From assembly GCF_025336525.1 (NCBI RefSeq), contig NZ_JAOCZP010000009.1, positions 62,001-126,000 on the forward strand: a DNA stretch of 64,000 nucleotides. Reading direction: 5' to 3'. Origin of the DNA: Chelativorans salis. GTDB lineage: Bacteria > Pseudomonadota > Alphaproteobacteria > Rhizobiales > Rhizobiaceae. Each line of letters begins with the position of its first letter. The first letter of the stretch is position 1. A program made the position numbers and the translations under genes. Shown here one piece after another: positions 18,340 to 27,408 of this stretch. Below the pieces are notes generated by a model, which searched no databases, was not told where the DNA came from, and saw nothing but the letters and a program-made list of their open reading frames with translations.

Positions 18340-19755
18340 TCATGAACGCCCGTAGACATCGTCGAAGCGCACGATGTCGTCCTCACCCAGGTAATCGCCC
18401 GTCTGCACCTCGATCAGCACAAGCGTCATGATGCCCGGGTTTTCCAGGCGGTGCTGAGCGCCGCACGGGATGTAGGTGGACTGGTCGGTGGAAAGCATCA
18501 TCTCCTTGTCGCCATTGACGATGCGCGCCGTCCCCGACACCACAACCCAGTGCTCGGCGCGGTGGTGGTGCATCTGCAGGCTGAGTCGGGCGCCGGGCTT
18601 CACCTCAATGCGCTTGATCTTGAAGCGCGGCCCCTCCTCCAGCACCGTATAGGCCCCCCACGGGCGGTAGACGGTGCGATGGACGCGATACGTCTCGTCG
18701 CCCTCTTCCTTGAGCCGGTTGTAGAGCAGCTTCACGTCCTGCGCCCGCTCCTTCGTGGTCACCAGGAGGGCGTCCGGCGTATCGGCGATGATCAGGTTTT
18801 CTACGCCGACGACGCCGATCAGCCGGTCGCTGCCATGGATGACGTTGCCGCTGGAACTTATCGCCATGACGGGACCGAGCGTACGGTTGCCGTTTTCGTC
18901 GCCCGCATATTGCGCGCCGAGAGCGGCCCACGAGCCTATGTCGTTCCAGCCGATGTCGCACGGCACCACCGAAGCGTTCGGTGCCTTCTCCAGGACAGCG
19001 TAGTCGATCGAGTTGGAGGGCACCTTGGCGAAAAGCGCGGCGTCGAGCTCGATCCGCTCCACGTTCTTGCCGTCGATGCGCACGGCCGCGTCCAGGCTTT
19101 CCCGGCAGCCTGAGAGGATATCCGGGCACAGCGTCTCCATCAGCCCGATCATGGTTTGTGCCTGGAAACAGAACATGCCGGAATTCCAGGAGAATCGTCC
19201 GCTTTCCAGATATTGCTTCGCCGTCTCCGCATCGGGCTTCTCCACGAAGCGCAGGACATCCGTGCCGTCGGCCTCGATATAGCCGTAGCCGGTCTCCGGC
19301 CTGTCCGACTTTATGCCGAACGTGACGACGCGGCCTTCACGGGCAAGCTTCTCCGCCCGGCCCACCGCCTCGGTAAGCGCCGGCACGTCGGCAATCACGT
19401 GATCGGCCGGCAGCACGCACAGCACCGTCTCGCCGCCCAGCGCGTCCGCGGCCTCGAGACAGGCGGCGGCGATGGCGGCCGCCGTGTTCCGGCCTTCGGG
19501 CTCGAGGAGGAAGCGGCCATGGCCGAATTCGACGCCAAGCTGACGGTACTCGTCCTCGATGGCGAAGAACAGCTCGCGGTTGGTCACGGTAATAAGCTCA
19601 CCGGCAACAGGCAGAGCCAGGGCCCGCAGAAGCGCATGCTGGATGAGCGAGTGCCCGTCGGCCAGCCGGATGAGCGGCTTGGGATGATTCTCCCGTGACA
19701 GCGGCCACAGGCGGGAACCCGCTCCGCCACATATGATAACCGGTACAATACTCAT
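18340..19755 (-). CDS. manC: Mannose-1-phosphate guanylyltransferase / mannose-6-phosphate isomerase
   Basis: A 471-residue bifunctional GMP/PMI enzyme (AlgA/XanB/ManC type) that makes GDP-mannose for polysaccharides. The N-terminal transferase has VIICGGAGSRLWPLSR and the FVEKPD substrate loop. The C-terminal type II isomerase cupin has RPWGAYTVLEEGPRFKIKRI, the metal-binding MHHHRAEHWVVVSG and a second-half QSTYIPCGAQHRLENPG. I start at ATG 19755, which has AGAGGGCGG just upstream, rather than the earlier GTG or ATG codons. It stands apart from any exopolysaccharide cluster in this window. Confidence 0.93.
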   Translation of the reverse strand: MSIVPVIICGGAGSRLWPLSRENHPKPLIRLADGHSLIQHALLRALALPVAGELITVTNRELFFAIEDEYRQLGVEFGHGRFLLEPEGRNTAAAIAAACLEAADALGGETVLCVLPADHVIADVPALTEAVGRAEKLAREGRVVTFGIKSDRPETGYGYIEADGTDVLRFVEKPDAETAKQYLESGRFSWNSGMFCFQAQTMIGLMETLCPDILSGCRESLDAAVRIDGKNVERIELDAALFAKVPSNSIDYAVLEKAPNASVVPCDIGWNDIGSWAALGAQYAGDENGNRTLGPVMAISSSGNVIHGSDRLIGVVGVENLIIADTPDALLVTTKERAQDVKLLYNRLKEEGDETYRVHRTVYRPWGAYTVLEEGPRFKIKRIEVKPGARLSLQMHHHRAEHWVVVSGTARIVNGDKEMMLSTDQSTYIPCGAQHRLENPGIMTLVLIEVQTGDYLGEDDIVRFDDVYGRS

Positions 19756-19897
19756 TCCGCCCTCTGCCTCGCCCTTCTGGTTTAAACGCCCCATCGCATC
19801 ACCAATAACATAAAGAGGCTAGGCTTAGTGCATCGTACTTGCGGAGAGTTCAGCACCTAAAGACTACCTCTTTTACGCAGTACCCGCATTGTTTCGC

Positions 19898-20557
19898 TCA
19901 ATCCAGCTTCAAACGGGCGACCAGATTGCGCGAGGCCGAAAAGAACTCGCGATAGAGGATGACGACGAAGATCAGCACGGTAGCAGCGATGGAGGCGACA
20001 GGTGAGACGAACCAGGCGAGCATGCCGAGCGCGAAGTAATAGGCGCGGATGCCCTGGTTGAAGTTGCGTGCGCCAAGCGTGTTGAGCGCTGCGATCACGA
20101 ACACCTCCTCCGGATCGCTTTCCTCCGCATGGTCGGCCGCACCCAGCATGATGCAGAAATGGTTGAACTGCCTGAGCGACAGCGTGAAGGAGAGAAAAGC
20201 GAGCACGAACATCAGGAGCAGGACAGCCAGGTGCACCTCCACGTCCCGCTTGGTCAGCGCCTGATCCGGCTGGATGGCGGCGACGGCCTCCACCACCGAA
20301 TTGATCTGGCCGAAGACGGCGAACAGCGCCAGGATGATCAGCACCGTCGTCGAGGCGAAGAAGGCGACCGCGCTCATCAGATTGCCGGACAGGATCGCGT
20401 CGAGCGGCGTCTCCCGGCGCACCGCGTTCTCGACCCAGCGGCGGCGCTGCGCGCCCATGATGATCGACAGCGACGGCCGCACCACCTCGATGCGGCTGGC
20501 CAGAAAAGTATAGAGAATCCAGCATAGAAGCGGAAACAGGGAGCCGGCCAGCGTCAC
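19898..20557 (-). CDS. DUF599 family membrane protein
   Basis: A 219-residue integral membrane protein with four strongly hydrophobic segments (near residues 5-20, 65-85, 110-130 and 180-210). Family-typical sequence includes LSLRQFNHFCIMLGA and NTLGARNFNQGIRAYYFALGMLAWFVSP, the conserved core of DUF599. Function unknown in all members I recall. The neighbours, manC and a GH1 glucosidase, do not suggest a role. A longer overlapping reading in another frame up to 20747 looks non-coding. Confidence 0.82.
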   Translation of the reverse strand: MTLAGSLFPLLCWILYTFLASRIEVVRPSLSIIMGAQRRRWVENAVRRETPLDAILSGNLMSAVAFFASTTVLIILALFAVFGQINSVVEAVAAIQPDQALTKRDVEVHLAVLLLMFVLAFLSFTLSLRQFNHFCIMLGAADHAEESDPEEVFVIAALNTLGARNFNQGIRAYYFALGMLAWFVSPVASIAATVLIFVVILYREFFSASRNLVARLKLD

Positions 20558-20632
20558 GTCTCTTCACCCCAGGACAGGTTGCGTTGTCCCTTTCTAAGCG
20601 GACGCGGTGGGAGGCGCAAACGAGAGCCTCTC

Positions 20633-21991
20633 TCAAGCGGCCGCCAGTGCTTTCTTCAACGCGTGCCACGACGCTTTGGGCGTGCGCTCCAGCGTCTCGA
20701 AATCCACATGCACGAGGCCAAAACGCTTTTCGTAACCGAGCGCCCATTCGTAGTTGTCGAGCAGCGACCAGATGAAATAGCCCTTGAGCGGTATGCCGTC
20801 ATCAACGGCGCGGCGAACCTCCGCAAGGTGGCGGTTGAGGAACTCGATCCGGTCCGGATCGTCTGCTTTGCCGCCCGCAAGACGGTCGGGTGAGGCCATG
20901 CCGTTCTCGGTGACGTAGATCGGCAGGCCCTTCGCATAATCTTCATGCACGCGGCGCATGAAGAAGGAGAGGCCTTCGGGATAGATCTCCCAATCCATCA
21001 GCGTCTTCGGCAGCGGGCCTTCCACCTCCTTCAGCGCCGGGAACTGGCTTGAGCCGTCGGGGGCGATCAGCTTGCGGGTGTAGTAGTTGATGCCGACCCA
21101 GTCGACGGGCGTGGCTATGACGTCGAAATCGTCCTCGTAATCCTCCGGCATGTGCGGGCCGAGGCCGGCCAGGACCTCCGGCGGATAGGCCTTCTTGAAA
21201 ACGCCGTCGAGAAACCATCGATTATAGATGCCGTCGTAGAGATTCGCGGCCGCCTTGGCTTCCACGCTGTCGTCGGCGGGCGCGGCATATTCGAAATTGG
21301 TCACAAGGCCGAGATTGGTCATGCCGAGCGCGCGCATGGCCTCGATCGAACGGCCGTGCGCAAGTAGCACATGATGCATGGCGCGCGCGGTGGCGCGGAT
21401 GTCGCGCAGGCCCGGCGCGTGCAGCCCCATGAAATGGCTGAGCCAGGCCACGCACCACGGCTCATTGATGGGCGCGGTCGCCGCCAGCCGGTCGCCGAGG
21501 CGGCGGCCGACCACCTCCGTATAGTCGGCAAACCAGGAGGCGATGTCGCGGTTGCGCCAGCCGCCGAGATCGGCCAGCGGCGCCGGTAGGTCCCAGTGGT
21601 AGAGCGTGGCGAAGGGCTTGATGCCGCGCTCGAGCATGCCGTCCACCAGCCGGTCGTAGAAATCGAGGCCTTCCGGGTTGGGCTGCCCCCTCCCCTCGGG
21701 CAGAACGCGCGCCCAGGACATAGAGAAGCGGTAGCAATCGAGGCCGGCGCCGCTGACAAGGTCGAGATCCTGAGGCCAGCGATGGTAGTGATCGCAGGCG
21801 ACCGAGCCTTCCTCGCCACGCGCGGTGTTGCCCGGCGTCGCGGCGAAGGTGTCCCAATGAGAGGTGCCGCAACTGCCGAAGCTCGATCCTTCGATCTGAT
21901 AACTCGACGCGGCAACGCCGAACTGGAAGTCCGGTGGGAAGTCCGAGCGCGTGTAATCGATTACATCCCTGGCGGCTTGGCGTTCGGCCAT
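20633..21991 (-). CDS. GH1 beta-glucosidase
   Basis: A 452-residue family 1 glycoside hydrolase, probably cytoplasmic because no signal peptide is seen. The acid/base Glu177 sits in PINEPWC and the nucleophile Glu362 in YVTENGMA; the N-terminal FGVAASSYQIEGS and the C-terminal GYFIWSLLDNYEWALGY stretches are signatures. AAGGAA lies 7 bases before the ATG. It follows the LacI regulator by 53 bases on the same strand, divergent from an Agl-like sugar ABC operon. It should hydrolyse the imported disaccharide or aryl-glucoside, making beta-glucosides such as cellobiose likelier substrates than alpha-glucosides. Confidence 0.92.
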   Translation of the reverse strand: MAERQAARDVIDYTRSDFPPDFQFGVAASSYQIEGSSFGSCGTSHWDTFAATPGNTARGEEGSVACDHYHRWPQDLDLVSGAGLDCYRFSMSWARVLPEGRGQPNPEGLDFYDRLVDGMLERGIKPFATLYHWDLPAPLADLGGWRNRDIASWFADYTEVVGRRLGDRLAATAPINEPWCVAWLSHFMGLHAPGLRDIRATARAMHHVLLAHGRSIEAMRALGMTNLGLVTNFEYAAPADDSVEAKAAANLYDGIYNRWFLDGVFKKAYPPEVLAGLGPHMPEDYEDDFDVIATPVDWVGINYYTRKLIAPDGSSQFPALKEVEGPLPKTLMDWEIYPEGLSFFMRRVHEDYAKGLPIYVTENGMASPDRLAGGKADDPDRIEFLNRHLAEVRRAVDDGIPLKGYFIWSLLDNYEWALGYEKRFGLVHVDFETLERTPKASWHALKKALAAA

Positions 21992-22044
21992 GATGTGTTT
22001 CCTTCACAAGTTCGGATTGGGCCTATCGGGTTGCGTGGGCGTTA

Positions 22045-23133
22045 TCAGCTTTTGGCCGCCGCCGGAAGGGGCGTTTGCTCCACCGGACAGCGTGCCGTGG
22101 TCTCGCCGATGACCAACTCGGCCTCCCACAACTCATGCCGCCGGCCGCCGTCGGGCGCGGCGATCTGCTCCAGGAGCATTTCGGCAACCCGCCGTCCGGC
22201 CTCACGGATGGAGGAGCGCATGGCGGTGAGGAAAGGCACGTCCCGCGCCTTGCCGTCGCTCGCCGGCTGCAGAAAGGAAAGACAGTCGTCGAAGGCGATG
22301 ATGGAGACGTCCGCACCGGGCCTGATGCCGAGCTCGGCCAGCGCCCGCACCACGCCCATCGCCGGCAGCACACTGGAGACGAGAATGGCCGTCGGCGGGC
22401 GCGGCGAGGAGAACAGCTGCCGCGCCACACGATGGCCATAGGGCTCCACCATGTCTTCGCTGAAGATGAGGGACGGATCCTGTTCCAGCCCGCGGTCGGC
22501 GAGGACGGATTCGTAGCCCTGGCGGCGCCGGCTGGCGAAGTTCATGGCCTCCAGCCCGTTGATCAGGGCGATGCGGCGATGGCCGAGGTCAGCCAGGAAG
22601 CCCGTCGCCCGGCAGAAGGCGCGCCGGTTATTGACGTCGAGCCAGGAATAGTCGCCGGTGCCGTCGTCGCTGCGCCCGTGCACGACGAAGGGCAGCCCCA
22701 GCGATTTGAGAAGCGGAATGCGCGGGTCATTCGTCAGCGGCCCGTGCACGACGACGCCGTCGACACGGCTGCGGCTGGCGAAATCGCGGTAGACGTCAGC
22801 CTCTTCAGCCTGCGCAACCACGCGCAAGAGCATTTCGTAGCCGAACTGCGCATACACCTCGCCCGCACCGGCCAGAAAGTCGGAAAAATGCGGGTTGATC
22901 ATCATGTGCTCGGCCAGCGGCACCACATGTCCTATGGCGCAGGCCTTGCCCGTGGCGAGGCTCGCGGCACTCGCGCTGGGGCGGTAGTTGAGCCGCTGCG
23001 CCGCCTCTACCACCCGCGCCCGCGTCTTCTCGTTGACTTCGGGAAACCCGTTAAGGGCGCGCGAGACGGTGGTCTGGGAAAGGCCCAGAACCTCCGAAAG
23101 CCTGCGTAGATTGACCGTTTCACGCATACTCAC
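22045..23133 (-). CDS. LacI family regulator of the beta-glucoside locus (AglR-like)
   Basis: A 362-residue LacI-type repressor. The helix-turn-helix RRLSEVLGLSQTTVSRALNGFPEVN is at about residues 10-34, with the hinge RPSASAASLATGK. The effector domain ends with SIIAFDDCLSF and MRSSIREAGRRVAEMLL. Its closest match in my memory is AglR of the rhizobial alpha-glucoside locus. GTG 23133 is taken as the start, with ATG 23127 an alternative. A CAAAGCGCTTTG palindrome lies 20 bases upstream and another lies before the divergent transporter, so it should repress both itself and the transport operon until an inducing sugar binds. Confidence 0.9.
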   Translation of the reverse strand: MSMRETVNLRRLSEVLGLSQTTVSRALNGFPEVNEKTRARVVEAAQRLNYRPSASAASLATGKACAIGHVVPLAEHMMINPHFSDFLAGAGEVYAQFGYEMLLRVVAQAEEADVYRDFASRSRVDGVVVHGPLTNDPRIPLLKSLGLPFVVHGRSDDGTGDYSWLDVNNRRAFCRATGFLADLGHRRIALINGLEAMNFASRRRQGYESVLADRGLEQDPSLIFSEDMVEPYGHRVARQLFSSPRPPTAILVSSVLPAMGVVRALAELGIRPGADVSIIAFDDCLSFLQPASDGKARDVPFLTAMRSSIREAGRRVAEMLLEQIAAPDGGRRHELWEAELVIGETTARCPVEQTPLPAAAKS

Positions 23134-23152
23134 CGCCGCCGCATCTCCTCCT

Positions 23153-23164
23153 CAAAGCGCTTTG
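23153..23164. promoter_or_regulatory. LacI-type operator O1 (CAAAGCGCTTTG)
   Basis: A perfect 12-base palindrome with the central CG typical of LacI-family operators. It lies just before the ribosome binding site of the regulator gene, fitting autorepression. The identical sequence recurs at 23327. Confidence 0.85.
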
Positions 23165-23289
23165 GGAATATTTCCCATACCAGATGCCAAATCAAGCCCG
23201 CGTTGTGCGCCCGCCTGACACGGCGCTCCTGAAAGGTCCAATGGAACCGAAAAGAAACGGTGAGATAGCAGGTCACTTCATCGACCGTC

Positions 23290-23318
23290 TTGACTCGGTT
23301 CCGTCGACGCTCAATGCT
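23290..23318 (+). promoter_or_regulatory. Probable promoter of the sugar ABC operon
   Basis: TTGACT (23290-23295) and AATGCT (23313-23318) are 17 bases apart. The second LacI operator begins 9 bases later, over the expected transcription start, which is a classical position for repression. Confidence 0.55.
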
Positions 23319-23326
23319 AGATGTCC

Positions 23327-23338
23327 CAAAGCGCTTTG
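23327..23338. promoter_or_regulatory. LacI-type operator O2 (CAAAGCGCTTTG)
   Basis: Identical to O1, 174 bases away centre to centre and about 100 bases before the binding-protein gene. It overlaps the likely transcription start of the transport operon. Two equal sites at this distance could allow looping by a LacI tetramer or independent control of both promoters. Confidence 0.85.
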
Positions 23339-23439
23339 AGCTTTGGGAGTAATGCCGCTAGGTGGCGGTGTAAGGGCACCGCCGGGCACTAATGAATTTA
23401 TGGGCCTTTGGAAGACAAGGGCGGCTTGTGGAGGAGACG

Positions 23440-24795
23440 ATGAAGAGATTGACTGTTGTCGGCGCCTGCGCGCTGGCGCTTTCGTGCAGCGCCGCCGCGG
23501 CGCAGGAGCTCAAGTTTGCACCGGGCGAGGACGACCGCCTCAACTGGCAAAGTTTCGAAGATTTCTCCGCCGAATACGATCTCTCGGGTGAGCGGATGAC
23601 CCTTTTCGGGCCGTGGCTCGGCCCTGACAAGGAGCTCATCGAATCTATCACTGCCTACTTCGAAGAAGCGACCGGCGCCGATGTTGCTTACTCGGGCTCC
23701 GACTCCTTTGAGCAGCAGATCGTCATCGACGCCCAGGCGGGCAGCGCGCCGAACGTGGCGGTGTTCCCGCAGCCCGGCCTTGCCGCCAACCTGGCGGCGC
23801 AGGGCCATCTGACATCGCTTGGCGAGGAGACCGCGACCTGGCTGCAGGAAAACTACGCTGCCGGCCAGTCCTGGGTCGATCTCAGCACCTATCCCGGCGA
23901 GGACGGCGAGCCGCAGCTTTTCGCGTTCCCCTATAAGATCGATGTGAAGTCGCTCGTCTGGTACGTGCCGGAGAATTTCGAGGACGCCGGCTACGAGGTG
24001 CCGGAGACCATGGAGGATCTGAAGGCGCTGACGGAGCAGATCGTCGCCGACGGCGGCACGCCCTGGTGCATCGGGCTCGGCTCCGGTGGTGCCACGGGTT
24101 GGCCCGCGACAGACTGGGTCGAGGACATGATGCTGCGCACGCAGCCGCCGGAGGTTTACGACCAGTGGGTGACCAACGAGATGCCTTTCGACGATGAACG
24201 CGTCGTCGCGGCCATCGAGGAATTCGGCTGGTTCGCCAAGAACGGCGACTTCGTGGACGGCGGCACCGAAGCCGTCGCCTCGACCGACTTCCGCGACAGC
24301 CCGAACGGGCTCTTCTCGTTCCCGCCGAAGTGCTACATGCACCATCAGGCTTCCTTCATCCCGAGCTTCTTCCCGGAAGGAACGGAACTCGGCGTCGATG
24401 CCGACTTCTTCTACTTCCCGGCCTATGAGGGGAAGGATCTCGGCACGCCGGTTCTGGGTGCCGGCACCCTCTTCGCCATCACCTCCGATTCGGAGCCGGC
24501 GCGCGCCTTCATCGAATTCCTGAAGACGCCGATCGCCCATGAGCTGTGGATGGCGCAGTCCGGGTTCCTGACGCCTTACACGGAGGCCAATCGCGAGGCT
24601 TACGCCAACGAGCCTCTGAAGAAGCAGGGCGATATCCTGACGAGCGCGACCACCTTCCGCTTCGACGGCTCGGACCTGATGCCCGGCCGCATCGGCGCCG
24701 GCGCGTTCTGGACCGGCATGGTGGACTATGTCGGCGGCGAGTCTGCCGAGAGTGTCGCAGAGGATATCCAGCGGGAGTGGGAAGCGATCAAATAG
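23440..24795 (+). CDS. Sugar ABC transporter substrate-binding protein (AglE-like)
   Basis: A 451-residue periplasmic binding protein with signal peptide MKRLTVVGACALALSCSAAA. It belongs to the family 1 extracellular solute-binding proteins and resembles AglE: FGPWLGPDKELIESITAYFEEATG, GSDSFEQQIVIDAQAG, FPYKIDVKSLVWYVPENFE and PGRIGAGAFWTGMVDYV. The start ATG 23440 has GAGGAG four bases before it. First gene of the operon binding protein, two permeases and (after a gap) the ATPase. A hairpin follows the stop. Substrate inferred from the linked GH1 enzyme to be a beta-glucoside. Confidence 0.9.
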   Translation: MKRLTVVGACALALSCSAAAAQELKFAPGEDDRLNWQSFEDFSAEYDLSGERMTLFGPWLGPDKELIESITAYFEEATGADVAYSGSDSFEQQIVIDAQAGSAPNVAVFPQPGLAANLAAQGHLTSLGEETATWLQENYAAGQSWVDLSTYPGEDGEPQLFAFPYKIDVKSLVWYVPENFEDAGYEVPETMEDLKALTEQIVADGGTPWCIGLGSGGATGWPATDWVEDMMLRTQPPEVYDQWVTNEMPFDDERVVAAIEEFGWFAKNGDFVDGGTEAVASTDFRDSPNGLFSFPPKCYMHHQASFIPSFFPEGTELGVDADFFYFPAYEGKDLGTPVLGAGTLFAITSDSEPARAFIEFLKTPIAHELWMAQSGFLTPYTEANREAYANEPLKKQGDILTSATTFRFDGSDLMPGRIGAGAFWTGMVDYVGGESAESVAEDIQREWEAIK

Positions 24796-24816
24796 CCGCG
24801 CGAGCGGCTGCCGGGA

Positions 24817-24841
24817 CGGGGCGCTTTTGCCGGGCGCCCCG
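24817..24841 (+). promoter_or_regulatory. Hairpin after the binding-protein gene
   Basis: CGGGGCGC and GCGCCCCG pair perfectly over 8 bp around a 9-base loop, 22 bases after the binding-protein stop. There is no T-tract. Such stems commonly protect the upstream message and give more binding protein than permease. Similar stems occur after two other binding-protein genes in this window. Confidence 0.65.
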
Positions 24842-24956
24842 CCCGCAATAAATCCACCGGGGAAGACGGAGCGCCGCACCGGCTTCCTCAATAAAAAAGC
24901 GAGAGCGGACCTCGCGGCAGGGAGACAAAGCGTCCGCTCCAGCCGGAGTGCTGAAA

Positions 24957-26108
24957 GTGGCAGTATCGACGACGACGGCGCCATCTGCAGCCGCATCGGA
25001 TTTGGGATCGCTCCTGACGACGGCGCTCCTTACCCTCTTCATCATGGCGGTGGGCATCATTGTCAGCGTGGTTTTCGCCGTTGGCGCCTACGGTCTCGTC
25101 ATGCTCATCCTGCCGGCATACAAATTGATCGGCGCCGTGGCCGTCATGATCCTCGGCGTGGCCGCCTGCTTCGGCTACTACTGGGGGTCAAACCGTCTTC
25201 TCGACACCATCTACCCCGCCTACGGCGCCAACATCGGCGCCAATATCACCAAGGCGAATGCCATCCGCCCCTGGCTCTTCCTCGGGCCGGCAGTTGTCAT
25301 CCTGACCATCTATCTGGTCTATCCGGTTTTCAACTCCGTCTGGCTGAGCTTCCACGGCCCCGCCGGACGGAACTGGATCGGCGCGTCGAACTATCAATGG
25401 CTGGCTGGCGACGGCGGCTTTCGCGAGAGCATGCGCAACAACATTCTGTGGCTCTTCGTCGTGCCGGCGGCAGCCACTTTCTTCGGCCTGATTGCCGCCG
25501 CACTCACCGATCGTATTGCTTGGGGCAACGTCGCCAAGAGCCTGATCTTCATGCCAATGGCGATCTCCTTCGTCGGCGCCAGCGTGATCTGGAAGTTCAT
25601 CTACGACTATCGTCCGGAGGGCTCCGACCAGATCGGCGTTCTGAACGCCGTCGTCACCTTTTTCGGGGGGGATCCGCAGGCCTGGATCACCGTTCCCTTC
25701 TGGAACAACTTCTTCCTCATGGTGGTGCTCATCTGGATTCAGACGGGCTTTGCCATGGTCATCCTGTCGGCAGCGCTGCGCGGCATACCGGAGGAGACTA
25801 TCGAGGCGGCCATCATCGACGGCGCCTCTCCCTTCCAGATCTTCTATAAGATCAAGGTGCCGCAGATCTGGGGCACCATCGCCGTGGTGTGGACGACCAT
25901 CACCATTCTGGTGCTGAAGATCTTCGACATCGTCCTGGCCATGACCAACGGCCAGTGGGGCACGCAGGTGCTGGCCAACTACATGTTCGACTGGATGTTC
26001 CGCGGGCTCGATTTCGGCCGCGCCTCCACCATCGCCCTGGTCATCATGGTGCTGGTGGTGCCGATCATGATCTGGAACATCCGCGAAGCACGAAAGGATG
26101 TGCGATGA
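24957..26108 (+). CDS. Sugar ABC transporter permease (AglF-like, MalF type)
   Basis: A 383-residue inner-membrane permease. An N-terminal extension of about 100 residues holds three hydrophobic segments before the usual MalF-type core starts at AIRPWLFLGPAVVIL; AglF-type proteins share such an extension. The cytoplasmic coupling EAA loop is EAAIIDGASPFQIFYKIKVPQ. I choose GTG 24957 with CGGAG eight bases upstream; GTG 24948 lacks a Shine-Dalgarno. The stop overlaps the next permease start by 4 bases (ATGA). Confidence 0.88.
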   Translation: MAVSTTTAPSAAASDLGSLLTTALLTLFIMAVGIIVSVVFAVGAYGLVMLILPAYKLIGAVAVMILGVAACFGYYWGSNRLLDTIYPAYGANIGANITKANAIRPWLFLGPAVVILTIYLVYPVFNSVWLSFHGPAGRNWIGASNYQWLAGDGGFRESMRNNILWLFVVPAAATFFGLIAAALTDRIAWGNVAKSLIFMPMAISFVGASVIWKFIYDYRPEGSDQIGVLNAVVTFFGGDPQAWITVPFWNNFFLMVVLIWIQTGFAMVILSAALRGIPEETIEAAIIDGASPFQIFYKIKVPQIWGTIAVVWTTITILVLKIFDIVLAMTNGQWGTQVLANYMFDWMFRGLDFGRASTIALVIMVLVVPIMIWNIREARKDVR

Positions 26109-27241
26109 GCACGGTAGTCGGCCAGCGCCCCGCGCTTACCTGGGCAGTCAACCTCGCCGTCCTCCTGCTTGTCGTGATCTGGACGGTGCCCACATTCGGC
26201 ATCCTCGTTTCCTCCTTGCGCGACAAGGACCAGATTGCCGTCAGCGGCTGGTGGACGGCACTTTTTCCCTCCGAGCAGAACATTGTCGCCCGCACCGCCC
26301 CGCCGGCGGAGGCCGAGCGGGAGGGCGACAACTGGGTGCTGCGCGGCAACGTTTTCGAAAGCGGATCAGGCCGCATAAGCGCCTTCGGCGTCTCCATCCA
26401 GCAGCCATCGGAGTTTGAGCCGGGCGAGGTCGCGGAAATGCGCGGCGGCGGCACGGCCACCGTGGAGGAGAACGGCGACTACGTCGTCACCTACTCGGAA
26501 CAGCCGGAAGACACGCGCGGCGAAAGGATTTTCGTCACCGCGCGCGAAGCTCCGAAATTTACCTTGGCGAACTACAGGACGGTGCTGCTCTCCGAAGGTA
26601 TCGGTCAGAGCTTCATCAACACGCTCACCGTCACCATTCCGGCGACCGTGATCCCCATACTCATCGCGGCTTACGCGGCCTACGCGTTATCCTGGATGCA
26701 GTTCCCCGGGCGCGCGCTTCTTCTGGCGGTCATCGTCGGCCTTCTGGTGGTGCCGCTGCAGATGTCGCTCATCCCACTGCTCAGGCTTTATAATGACGTC
26801 GGCATCGGCAAGTCCTATATCGGCATTTGGCTGGCGCATACGGGCTTCGGCCTGCCGCTCGCCATCTATCTTCTGCGCAACTACATCTCCGGCCTGCCGC
26901 GCGAGATCATCGAAAGCGCGAAGGTGGACGGGGCTTCGGATTTCGAGATCTTCAGGAAGATCGTCCTGCCGCTGTCATTCCCGGCGCTCGCCTCCTTCGC
27001 CATCTTCCAGTTCCTGTGGGTGTGGAACGACCTGCTGGTGGCCACCGTCTTCCTCGGCAACAATGAAGAGCAACTGGTGATGACCGGGAGACTGCGCGAG
27101 CTTCTCGGCTCCCGCGGCGGCAATTGGGAAATCCTCACGGCCTCGGCCTTCGTCGCCATCATCGTGCCTATCGTCGTCTTCTTTACGTTGCAGCGCTATC
27201 TCGTGCGCGGGCTGCTTGCCGGCTCCGTCAAAGGAGGTTGA
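26105..27241 (+). CDS. Sugar ABC transporter permease (AglG-like, MalG type)
   Basis: A 378-residue permease. After the first membrane segment (residues 12-35) it has an unusually long periplasmic insertion of about 110 residues rich in Glu and Gly (for example SGSGRISAFGVS and ENGDYVVTYSEQ), as in AglG, before the MalG-type core (FINTLTVTIPATVIPIL). The EAA loop reads ESAKVDGASDFEIFRKIVLPL. Translationally coupled to the upstream permease by an ATGA overlap. In the rhizobial agl operon an alpha-glucosidase follows this gene; here only 167 non-coding bases do. Confidence 0.88.
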   Translation: MSTVVGQRPALTWAVNLAVLLLVVIWTVPTFGILVSSLRDKDQIAVSGWWTALFPSEQNIVARTAPPAEAEREGDNWVLRGNVFESGSGRISAFGVSIQQPSEFEPGEVAEMRGGGTATVEENGDYVVTYSEQPEDTRGERIFVTAREAPKFTLANYRTVLLSEGIGQSFINTLTVTIPATVIPILIAAYAAYALSWMQFPGRALLLAVIVGLLVVPLQMSLIPLLRLYNDVGIGKSYIGIWLAHTGFGLPLAIYLLRNYISGLPREIIESAKVDGASDFEIFRKIVLPLSFPALASFAIFQFLWVWNDLLVATVFLGNNEEQLVMTGRLRELLGSRGGNWEILTASAFVAIIVPIVVFFTLQRYLVRGLLAGSVKGG

Positions 27242-27408
27242 GGCGCCATGCAAGGGGCGAGCGGCGAAGAACCCGCATTCGGGACTCTTGGAAGCCCCCG
27301 GAGGCGCAAGGATGGATTTGGCAAAGACGGCAGCCACGAGATAAAAGTGCTGAACCGGCGGCTCTTCGGCTGCCGGTTGGCCAGGGCATATGACCGGGGA
27401 GGAGAGTG

